Source of the DNA: Hymenopus coronatus
Lineage: Eukaryota; Arthropoda; Insecta; Mantodea; Hymenopodidae
Assembly (NCBI GenBank): GCA_030762935.1
Contig: CM060888.1
Span: 114,835,468-114,899,467, forward strand
Length of the DNA stretch: 64,000 nt
Direction of reading: 5' to 3'
In this document: positions 10,440-19,703 of the stretch, piece after piece
Position numbering within the stretch: the first letter of the stretch is position 1
Layout of the letters: the number at the start of each line of letters is the position of its first letter
Made by a program: the position numbers and the translations under genes
Notes under the pieces: model-generated
Database searches by the model: none
The model's input: only the letters and a program-made list of their open reading frames with translations
Told to the model about the DNA's origin: nothing

Positions 10440-11312
10440 GCAAAATGAACTGCCACTGCCAACATTAAAAATTTGATGTGTTCCATTCACATGAATTTTT
10501 CTGCATCCCTGTAACAAATTATTGTTAATAAGCTTATTCTTATTATTTAGTTCCTTGTAAGTAGAAGCGAAATAAGGGAATTCGCCAGGCTAAACCGATA
10601 ATCAAATGTTTTAAAATGTGGTTGCAATGGGATTGAAATCCATTTCTTTGCGTGGCCAGGAGCTGACAAGTTCCTGTATGAGAAAAGTATTTTAAAACTT
10701 AAATCAATATCAAGAAATATCTCGAAAATGGCTAACTACATGAAAAAAATGTATATGACATAATTTGTGTGTTTTATTGAGATCTATGTCTTTTGTGTAA
10801 TAAGTTTTTGTGTATCTCTTACAGTTTACCAGTTTTGCAAAATTCAATAAAAATCATCCAGAATAAAGAGGTCTTCAGAGTCTATTCCCAGAAAATTCAA
10901 GATGTACATTTTATTTGTCATGTAAATATCTTAAATATAAGATATTTTAATCAAAATCGCTAGAGCCATTTTTGCAAAAATCAAAATTTTCAACATTTTT
11001 TCATGGAAAGGGTAGTTGAGGTGGAGGAATTTTCTTGAAAATGTGTCACATCCTGGAAGATACCAAACTTAAATGCCAAGTTTGGTATTTAATGTTTTTT
11101 TTTTTTTTTTTTTTTTTTTTGAGAGCTATGGTGTCTACAAACACACACACACACGCACACAGACCTTTTTCTGAAAATACTTTTTTTTTTTTTGATTCAG
11201 AGGGACCCAAAACATGTATTTCCGGTGAAATCTCGAAATCAAATTTTAGGTGCATTACAATACCTTCTCTATACACTGTGTACATAGTACATATAGAGGA
11301 AGTAAAAATATA
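10440..11312 (-). repeat. 0.85-kb repeat family, near-complete copy
   Basis: The copy reads on the minus strand from the palindromic head GTACACAGTGTATAGAGAAGG near 11290 to the tail CATGTGAATGGAACAC near 10480. A T run of about 23 bases (11094-11120) and a (CA)n stretch interrupt it. All internal blocks of the family occur in order. Confidence 0.8.
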
Positions 11313-11949
11313 ACAAACCAAATTATTTTTGTTTTATTTTTCATGCTTTATAGCTAAATACATCTTTTTTTGAAAAGTTTTTGTTTTTTAATATCAATTT
11401 TGAATTTTTGTACCAACAATGTAAAATGTAAGCTTCCAGAAATATAATCATGTAAAATATAAAATAAAGCCAATAAAAAACTGAGCAAAATGGTTTTTAT
11501 TTCAGAGAAATATCTCCATCCTGGCCGGAGGAAATGAATTTTCTGTGCAAGACAAACATTTTTTAAAATTTCAAACCACCGTACATTGAAAATGGGATGA
11601 TTGAAAATTTAGAAATTTAAGATTAACACTCAGTTCATGTCAGTCTGTTGATATGCCAAATTGCATCAAAATTTAAAATTTTTAATTCAAAATTGGGTCA
11701 CTTAACATGGAATAATCCATTTCCTAATTTTACAGGAGACACAAAAGCTGCCTTATTTCTGTTCTATGCAACTTTCTCATTTAGTGTATTTTTATATAAT
11801 TACAGATATTCTTGGCATAAATATTATATGACATGAGGGGGAAAAGGGGGCACGGTTTTAGGGTTTGGACATGTTCCCTTTCTGCAGTAAATTGGATGTT
11901 CAAATGATTTTTGGGAGAGGTGGATTATTTAATTATTGTACATGTAAAC
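11313..11949. other. Intron 1 sequence, nothing recognised
   Basis: AT-rich, no gene or clear repeat seen. Confidence 0.4.
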
Positions 11950-12920
11950 ATATTTTATTGTAGTAAACATGGTTTGTAAAATATTTCTGAACAATACATG
12001 GATTGAGTTTTTAATGATGGCACCTTTTTTATTTTTGATACAGACAAGATTTTGTTTTGTAGGCCTTCAGTATAATCCCCATCTTTGTATATCACACATT
12101 CCCAGTGATGTGGAAGCTGTTGGCTACTGTTGTCACTACCTAATCTCTGGATGTTGCAAAGGGAGCAGTTGTTTGCCTGGAAAACATGAACTGTGTGGAA
12201 ACAGATCCCAAGAAGTGGTTCTTTCTTTTAGGGTTGAGATCGTAGTCACAGGGTGTTAAGTTGGTAGAATAAAGAGGGTGGTAAAGCTCTTCTCAGCCCT
12301 AGGAATTCAACAAATCAGTTTCTGCTCCTGCTACATGCCATGCAGAATGATGGGTGGGCTATTTAAGAAGTGTTTTTTCTTTTTAGAGCTGTTTGTAGAT
12401 TATTTTGCAAAAATGTACAGTAGTACTCTGCAGTAGCAGTGCATTTTTGGAGAATGGTATACTTTATGATGAGTAGGCAATGGTCAATATCACTTTTTTA
12501 CATTGGTTGTGGTTTGCAGAACATATTTTTTGTAGTGACCAATGATGATGCAATTTGTTTGATTGGTGTTTCAGCTCTGGTTCATAAGCTTTAGCCCAGG
12601 TATCATCAATAGTAATGATCTGCTGTAACAAGGCCTCACCTTTGCATACATTGTGCTCCAAGTTATATGAGCCACATCATATTGCAGCCATTTTTGGTAT
12701 CTGGTCAAATCGTAGGGGACTCTTGAGGCAATTTTCTGCTTTCACAGCTGCTGCTTCAGGATTTTAAGCACAGTTGAAGGTGTCAGTCGTGAATCATGGT
12801 GTTGCGATCTGCCAGCAATGATGTGTTCACTACTACGTATCTTCCCATAGTGCACGATGACCAGGTTGAGGCATGTTGGTTGCATTTCGTCATCCTTCTT
12901 TAGAGGCTCTGATCCACCTT
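11950..12920 (-). pseudogene. Mariner-like transposase relic (older, distinct from the 24.7-kb mariner)
   Basis: Reading the minus strand, the broken frames run through a PSTVLKIL-type helix, then KIASRVPYDLT near 12700, ITIDDTWAKAYEPELKHQS near 12560-12620 (equivalent to the GDETW motif, with the first catalytic D present), and PLRGIRF plus a DGDYTEG-type C terminus near 12080-12200. Stops and frameshifts occur throughout, and the second HHDNAPAH-type motif was not found. It abuts the start of the next 0.85-kb repeat copy. Confidence 0.65.
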
Positions 12921-12926
12921 TTTACT

Positions 12927-13790
12927 TTCTCTATACTCACTATGTACATAGTGTATAGAGAATGTATTGCACTCCATCAAAAAATTTGATACCGAAATTT
13001 CACTGGAAATATATGTTTTAGGGTCACCTGTATCCAAAAAAAAATATTTTCAAAAAAAGGTCCGTGTGTGTGTGGGTCCGTGTGTCTGTGAACACGATAA
13101 CTCAAAAACGAAAAGTCTGTAAAATACCAAACTTGGTATTTAAGTTTAGTATCTTCCAGGGATACGACACGAAGATTTTGAGAAAAATCCCCCCATCCCA
13201 AACTACCCTTTACATGGAACTTTTTTCGAAAATTTTGATTTTCTAAAAAATGGCTCTAATGATTTTTATTAAAATATCGTATATTAAAGTTATTTACCTG
13301 ACAAATAAAATGTATATTTTGAATTTTCTGTAATACCTCTGAAGACTACTTTATTCTGGGTGAATTTTTCATAACTACTAAACCGTAAGAGATGGACAAA
13401 AACTTAATCCAAAAAAAAATGTAGAGCATGTTAAAACACACAATTTATGTTATATACATTTTTTTTGTGGAGTTAATCATTTTTGAGATATTCCTTTTTC
13501 TTGGTTTCAGCTTTGAAAAACTTATACTTTTCTCATACAGGAATTTGTCAACTCCTGTCCATACAAACAAAGGAACATCAGTCTCATAGCAACCAGCTTT
13601 TGGCTTTCACTTTAACCTATGGTACTCCCTTATTTTGCTTCTGCTTACAATACAGCAAGAAATAAGACTATTTCTGCTAATTTTTCTCGATTAGCATGAC
13701 ATAAATAAAAGATAAGCTTATTAACAATAATAATTTACAGAGATATAGAGAAAGTCATGTGAATGGAACACATCAGATTTTTACTGTACA
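12927..13790 (+). repeat. 0.85-kb repeat family, near-complete copy
   Basis: It opens with ACTTTCTCTATAC near 12926 and a CTATGTACATAGTG palindrome. It ends with TATAGAGAAAGTCATGTGAA near 13743-13762, so the two ends form an inverted repeat of ACTTTCTCTATA. An open frame of 60 codons at 13064-13246 lies in the same relative place as one in the 39.3-kb copy. Confidence 0.85.
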
Positions 13791-14600
13791 GTAATGCACT
13801 TTTCACCACAATCCTCTTGCAATCCTTCGTAACATTATCTTATATTGCAACCTCTAGCACATTCATTTTCAACTAGCTCTTCTGAACTTGGTTCAAAATC
13901 ATTGCAGCACACTCCACAAATACTTGCTCAAAACTGCATTATGTTAAAATAAGAACTGAAGCATTATGTTGTTGCTGCACACAGGCATGGAGCGTGAGTT
14001 CATTTTTTCTGAGGATAGGTGAGCATCTAGCCTACATTGAGTTTAAATTATATTGCCTGGCTCCATTTTACAGCATTGTTGTTACTATTAAAAAATCAAC
14101 CTATGGATTTCAAATTTTAAAACATTATTCCATTAACTGCTTTTTCTTCATGAGATGCCATTGTTATGGACCATGATGTGACCATATGCCAAAACTGCAA
14201 CTGGTCCTGAGGGATAGAGACAACATTTTTCCTGATGTCATCCATTTTCTTGGTGTTTATAGGCACTAGTGTAGGTTTTCTTTGAAGGGAGCTCCAAAGG
14301 TTATACCACATAAAAGTGTCCATGAAGCCTGCAGTATTCATGTTACCCTCAACATTATACAGAATCTGAGCGAAAAAGGTCATCCCATAGTATTTTAAAA
14401 TAGTGAAAGATATATGTAGGTGTCTAGGGACATCTTTACCATAAGAATTATCAGACTGGTTTTATTGCAGAATTTTGTTCACCAAGAATTGTAATTGATA
14501 AAATCATCTACCTTATTTAAATAATGGAAAAGTTGTTAAGCTTGTTTGAGCAATGTTCAATGAATATAATAATTAATAATTTCTAACAATTCTCCACTTA
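13791..14600. other. Intron 1 sequence with an unidentified minus-strand frame
   Basis: A minus-strand open frame of 88 codons at 14117-14383 includes KKMDDIRKNV and PQDQLQFW. It has the look of an old transposon-derived sequence, but I cannot assign a family. The rest is unremarkable. Confidence 0.3.
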
Positions 14601-14602
14601 TA

Positions 14603-14641
14603 TTTTTTGAAATCCACAAAATATATTTGTGGATTTCAAAA
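14603..14641. repeat. Inverted repeat (hairpin)
   Basis: TTTTTGAAATCCACAAA and its reverse complement flank a 5-6 base AT loop, giving arms of about 17 bp. It lies 80 bp beyond the end of a Helitron helicase relic on that element's strand. Helitrons carry a hairpin near their 3' end, but this one is GC-poor and no CTRR end follows. Confidence 0.6.
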
Positions 14642-14719
14642 AGATAAGTCGAGAACAAGAGGTTTATTACAAATTATTGTTATTCTAGCTTCCTGCCCCG
14701 GCTTCTCATGGGTGATGTA

Positions 14720-15660
14720 ACCTAATGAAAAAAACTTAGACAAAATCTTCCGTTTACAGTACGACCATGCAATAAAATTATAACTAAATAATTTTTCGAC
14801 ACTTTATTGTAATGCCTTGTAATGTACAATTTTCCTTCTGGAGAGAAAAAACTAGCGCTGATAGTTTGCCGACTCTCGAGCATACAATGTACAACACGCG
14901 AAAAAGACAATTCAAGGTGTATTACACACACTTCTAACGATTGACCTTGGGATTTATTGTCATTGTGAATCAAGGCACTCTTAAATTTAAAAGGAAAGTC
15001 GGTTGACATTAGTGGAGCTCTTGGAATAAGTATATCCTTGCCTTTTGAACTTTCCTATGTTATAGTAACTTCAATTAAATTTTTCATAATTTTTTTAACA
15101 GTGAGTTTTGTTCAGCTGCATAATTTCGATTGATTGATATTGCGCAGTATAATTATCACCGAGTCAACCTTGAGCTGTAAATTGTGTGGCAGGATTCCTG
15201 AAAATCCAATGAATTTAGGAATTCAGTTAGATAATTGACGACTTCATTTGGATTGGTAATGGAATTGATGGACTCATGAATTTGTCCATCAATTTTACTT
15301 ATGAATTTGTCTTATCAATTTTACCATGAATTTTTACATTCAAATCATCTACCGTTCTTATTAGTTGCTGTTAAAATGGCTTATTCGCTCAACCTAGCAT
15401 AGTTGTTGAATTTGCACCAATATTTGGAAACACTTTTGATATTAATTCTTTCTTTGACGTTTTGAAGTGACAAAAATTTGATGGAAACGAAATGAGGCCA
15501 GTAGAAGTGTCAACAGGAATTTGCCCATTGCCAATGTCTAATAATGCCTTTGTATTTGAAAATCGCAATAAAGTGCAATGTAGCTTATTTAGTTGGTATT
15601 GCGAAGAGGACAAAGTCAGAGCACCCATAAGGCATTGCGGAAAGGATGACATATGCAGTT
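14720..15660 (-). pseudogene. Helitron Pif1-like helicase, C-terminal relic
   Basis: On the minus strand the frame at 15652-15389 has IGNGQIPVDTSTGLISFP, the segment found before motif IV of Helitron helicases. The frame at 15009-14722 has FPFKFKSALIHNDNKSQGQS, the degenerate form of helicase motif V (normally TINKSQGQ). This is followed by LE---FS and a PEGKLYITRHYNKV tail typical of these proteins. The segment between them is broken by stops but still shows the HN-L-LK and ATILTGKFKG-type region near 15030-15250. No Rep domain is present, so this is a truncated dead copy. Confidence 0.75.
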
Positions 15661-16249
15661 AGCAGCATCGGAAACCAAGATGTCGTTGGCATAATAACAG
15701 TAATGGCAGTGCTTTCATAGTGTGGTGGGTAAACGCTGGCATAGGTAATGCATTACATTAAGGAGAAATTCACAAAGTGACATTCATGCATCTTCGAAAT
15801 CTCTTACTTTCCTTTACTCCTAATGTATTCCACCTCTTTCTTTATTTTCTTCTATGTCAAAACAGCCATTTCTAAAGCTAAAAATGACATAACTAAAGAG
15901 CAAGTAGATCTGGTTGGGCAATTGATAAGCTTTTATTTGATGATAGCTTTTGTGTTTTAAATTTCTCCATTTAATTCAAAATATTACTTGATCAAATGTA
16001 TAAAGAGCATTGCAATTGCAGTGTGATGGTGACACGGATATCTTCAAGCTAGCTCATGTAACACATAACGTCAAATAACGAACATCTGTACTAGGTAATT
16101 AAACCTAAACGGATCCCGTCATTTCTCTGCCACTTTCAGATTCCAAGAAGGTTTAATGGTTGTGTGCATTGTTTATAACTTGTTCATTTTAAAGAATTAC
16201 AACAAAAATATACTTATTTCTTTATTTAAATGATGTGACCAAGGGAACA
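15661..16249. other. Intron 1 sequence, nothing recognised
   Basis: No gene or clear repeat seen. Confidence 0.4.
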
Positions 16250-16363
16250 ATAGTTAATATCTAAGAAATATATTTGATTTTCACAGTTATCTTGTGGTAT
16301 TGTCTCCATAACCGGTGCATTCCCTTAGCATTGAAGAAGAAAAATAGAGCAGTATGTATTATG

Positions 16364-16375
16364 GCCATCTGGTGG
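16364..16375 (-). promoter_or_regulatory. CTCF-like core motif 1
   Basis: The minus strand reads CCACCAGATGGC, an exact fit to the CTCF core CCASYAGRKGGC. Confidence 0.5.
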
Positions 16376-16560
16376 CAAATAATAAGTACTATTTTAGGTG
16401 TTCGTCGCCAGAAAAGCTTCTTTATTTTAAACGATAGGAGAAAGGAAAGGATAGTTAATACATAAAAAGTATTTGAATTTCACTGCTGCTTTGTGTCATC
16501 TCGATAAACTGTTGCATTACCTTAACATTGGATGGGAAGGGAAAAAAAAATACCACTATG

Positions 16561-16572
16561 GCCATCTAGTGG
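16561..16572 (-). promoter_or_regulatory. CTCF-like core motif 2
   Basis: The minus strand reads CCACTAGATGGC, an exact fit to the CTCF core consensus. The single change from motif 1 falls at a position where the consensus allows C or T. Confidence 0.5.
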
Positions 16573-16766
16573 CAAATAAATAAGTACTTGCTCGAGCTGT
16601 TATTCGCCAGGAGCTGCTTTATTTTAAACAACAGTTAATATATAAAAATGTATTTGAATGTCACTGCTGCAATACGTCATTGTGTCGATAAACTGGTGCA
16701 TTACCTTACTGGGGAGGGAAAATATAGCACTACTATAATTTAGCAAAAAATAACCGTGGTACCACT

Positions 16767-16778
16767 GCCATCTGGTGG
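16767..16778 (-). promoter_or_regulatory. CTCF-like core motif 3
   Basis: The minus strand reads GGCCACCAGATGGCAGTG across and around the core, the best match of the three to the extended CTCF site. Confidence 0.55.
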
Positions 16779-16840
16779 CCATTAAGCAAAATGCGTTTGC
16801 TTGGCATGGTTTTCATTCATATTATGAGGTTTTAAATACA

Positions 16841-17374
16841 TTTTCTTTTCCACAAACCTTGTCGTGACAATAACGAACACAGCAAAAATAATTGTTCAAT
16901 TTGATGCAGTCGTTCAGAAGAGATACGCATACATACATTTCAGTGATTCATTTATTTATATATATATATACAGATTAATATTTGTTACTTCAATGTTACT
17001 AGCTTCTTTTTAACAGTCACTATAATATATTTCTTCCTTTCTCAGCTTCCTCCTAAATTTTCCAAAATCTCTTAAGATTTGTCATGAATAAGTGACTTCT
17101 AATGGGAAATGTTCTCTTAGAGCATCATCATGCTAATCAGATTATTGCTTCTGTTTTGGTCTGCACAATTGTCCCCAAAAGGTATAGATTTTACATCCTT
17201 GTCTATTTTTTATTTTTGATCTACCAATTCAACATTGTACACATTTTGTTTTGAGCCCTTTCCTGGCTCACCTTTATGATAGATGAAAACTGTCATTTTC
17301 CATGAAGCAAAGTTATGCACACCAAAAACATTAAATTGCCAAAAGTAGTAGGTGTCCTGAATAGGAATGCATGG
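16841..17374. other. Intron 1 sequence with short (TA)n
   Basis: A (TA)n run of about 16 bases lies near 16954-16970. Nothing else recognised. Confidence 0.4.
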
Positions 17375-17637
17375 AATGAATAGGTAGAGAAGGTAATTTT
17401 ATTGCATCCAAAAATTTAATTATGCAATTTCACCAGAAATATGTTTTGAGGCCCCCTGAAAAACTCCATTTCTATGTGCACAAGCTCAATACTAAATACC
17501 AAATTTGGTATTTAAGTTTAGTATCTTTCAAGGATGTGACACAAAGATTTTCAACAAATCCTCCCATTCCAAACTACACTTTACATTTGTATGGAATAAT
17601 TGTTTTTTCATGCAAGTCATGTGTAGGACAGGAGTTG

Positions 17638-17816
17638 GATAGGTAGAGTCAGACAGAAAAATTCAATGCCATAGCTGGGATTTGAACCGTGGATCTCCCA
17701 ATCTCTAACCGGTTGCTCTGCCACTGAGCTACCTTGGCAACATGCTGGCATAGCATTGAATTTTCCAACTGACTCATATATTTTCCCGGTAAACCACAAG
17801 GTGCTCTCAAATTCTT
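17638..17816 (-). mobile_element. SINE family C, minus-strand copy
   Basis: The minus strand carries an A box TAGCTCAGTGGCAGAGC near 17724-17740 and a B box GGTTCAAATCC near 17676-17686. A tail GGCATTGAATTTTTCTGTCT leads to the repeat end. Upstream of the tRNA-like part is a CTTGTGGTTTACCGGG block. The same order recurs at 40906-41085. Confidence 0.75.
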
Positions 17817-17894
17817 AATAGTTGGCCATACTATGAATCCTGGGTATAAAGTACTTGCAGCATTGTAAGTCGCCATAGGGGTAGCCATCTCAAA

Positions 17895-17972
17895 AAGAAT
17901 TTGAGAGCACCTTGTGGTTTACCGGGAAATCCCAGCTATGGCATTGAATTTTTCAGTCTGACTCTACCTATC
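17895..17972 (+). mobile_element. SINE family C, plus-strand copy lacking the tRNA-like part
   Basis: It contains the leading block (17895-17926) and tail (17927-17972) of SINE C joined directly, with the tRNA-like middle missing. It is inverted relative to the neighbouring copy: the leading blocks are an exact 32-bp inverted repeat, and the tails match over 46 bp with one difference. Confidence 0.75.
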
Positions 17973-18590
17973 CTAGACATTACATGGAAAATTTTTTGAA
18001 AATTTTGTTTTTCTCAAAAATAACTGCAATGATTTTGATTAAAATACTGTATATTAAAGATATTTACATGACTAAATGTATATCTTGAATTTTCTGGGAA
18101 TAGCCTCTGAAGACTTCATGAATTTTGCATATCTGGTAAACCGGAAAACTATATGAGATAGACAAAACTTACCAAAAAATAAAATAGGTTTTGTTAAAAC
18201 ATACAGTTTGTTGTATACATTTTGTTTTTTTTTGTTTTTTTTGTTTGTATTTAGAGTTAACTGATTCTAAAATATTGCTAGTTATTGGTTCAATTTTAAA
18301 CCACTTAAAAGAAAAGTTATTTGCCATTTCATCTCTCTTTTATTTTTTCTCCTGACCATGCAAGGCAAATCGAATTTCAATTGTTTCACATAAAAGTCTG
18401 GCTTTTTAAAAAAATCTGACTATTGCCTTTGGCTGGTGTATTACCTTATTTCCCTTCTACTTAGAAGGAACTAATACAACAATTTCTGTTAATGTTTCTC
18501 AATTACCCTGCTATAGATAAAAGAATAATCTTTTATAAAATAGTTTGTAGAGAAATTCATGTGAATGAACATATCAAATTTTATTTTTCG

Positions 18591-18790
18591 GGTGTTAAAC
18601 CATTTCCAAGATATTCCTTGTTACTGATTATTGCTTTAGCCTTTGTTCCTTTCTACTTATAAAGAAGTAATAAGACCATTCCACTAATGTTTATTTCAAT
18701 TAGCATGAAGTAGAAAGAAAAATACTTCGGTAAGAATGTTGTTTGCACAGCGGGTAGAGAAAGTCATGTGAATGAAACATATAAGTTTTT
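18591..18790 (+). repeat. 0.85-kb repeat family, tail fragment
   Basis: A second tail follows the first, with AAGATATTCCTTG near 18610, ATTAGCATGAAGTAG near 18700 and GTAGAGAAAGTCATGTGAAT near 18752-18771. Confidence 0.6.
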
Positions 18791-19695
18791 TATCTATGAT
18801 TTCCAGCCCACTGATAGAGCAAGAATGACAGGAGTGGTGATCGTTTCAGAAGAGAGCACTATCACAGCCATCTCTATCAAAAAAGACTGCTGATGGCTTG
18901 CAGAAGGGATAGCAAACCACAGCACTCTGGATATGGTTGCATTGCTAACTAATATAACCAGTCTGCTCACACTCCCTTATGGCATACTAATGAATAACAT
19001 ACGCAGTTTGTTCTATTCTTTATTGACAAATTGAATATGAATACAACACTCGTTTCTGTAGTTGAATGTTTTTATTGTTCTGGTGTAAAGATAGGAGTGA
19101 CAAATATGAATTATATTACTGAAGATATAATCTTACTTCAAGCATCAAATATGAACACCTGCCACTATAGGGACAGTATTCTAGTTGCTTCATTATGGTT
19201 GCTTCATAATTTGACACCATCCTGATCTCACCTGATCAGGATGGTGTCAAATTATTTCTGATGCTAGAGCAACACTATCCAACTGTCCTCATCAGGAAGG
19301 AATCGCATTAAGTATGATCTTGGGATTTTATATACTTCATGAGTGAAGGCATTGATGATGATATTTCCTGCTTGGGAAATCAGATAAAAATGAACACCCA
19401 CATTGCAGCATCTTTGTTTGCTGCACAATAGGAAAGAGCTCATTCTTCCCACTAACTTTTTGAAATGCATCTTGTAATCACGTATAGGAGTGTCCTACTT
19501 TTTAGATAGAAGACTACTTGTGTGTTGTAAACAACAAATGAGAAAGGAAGGGTCGGAGATTTGGATACTTGGGGTATAGACCATGATATCCATATAGATA
19601 AAATATTTGTATAATAATGGAACATCTAAATAAGAATGAGAAGGATACTCTAGATCTTAATGCTATTTTTAAAGAGGCAATTTTAAGAAACTACA
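18791..19695. other. Intron 1 sequence with a near-perfect palindrome
   Basis: Apart from the inverted repeat at 19206-19255, no gene or repeat was recognised. Confidence 0.4.
19206..19255. repeat. Perfect 22-bp inverted repeat with 6-base loop
   Basis: TTTGACACCATCCTGATC on the left is matched exactly by its reverse complement on the right around a TCACCT loop; with flanking bases the arms reach 22 bp. There is no terminator role in this context. Confidence 0.9.
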
Positions 19696-19703
19696 GACTA
19701 ATC

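Larger units (their letters stand above)
16250..16840 (+). repeat. Three-fold tandem repeat, unit about 200 bp
   Basis: Units start near 16250, 16451 and 16632, each with AGTTAATAT/ACAT. Each then runs through GTATTTGAATTTCACTGCTG-like, GATAAACTGGTGCATTACC-like and a GCCATCTGGTGG-like block before a TTTATTTTAAAC segment (units 1 and 2). The units have diverged by clear point changes and small indels, so the duplication is not recent. Confidence 0.85.
17375..18590 (+). repeat. 0.85-kb repeat family, copy interrupted by a SINE pair
   Basis: The head begins at GTAGAGAAGGTAATTTT near 17382 and runs to about 17620. The copy resumes at TACATGGAAAATTTTTTGAA near 17981 and continues to the tail ATTCATGTGAATGAAC near 18552. 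The inserted 350 bp are SINE C sequences. Confidence 0.8.

Noticed and set aside
14117..14383. Minus-strand frame with KKMDDIRKNV and PQDQLQFW
   Set aside because: It looks transposon-derived, but I cannot name a family and it is not supported by neighbouring domains.
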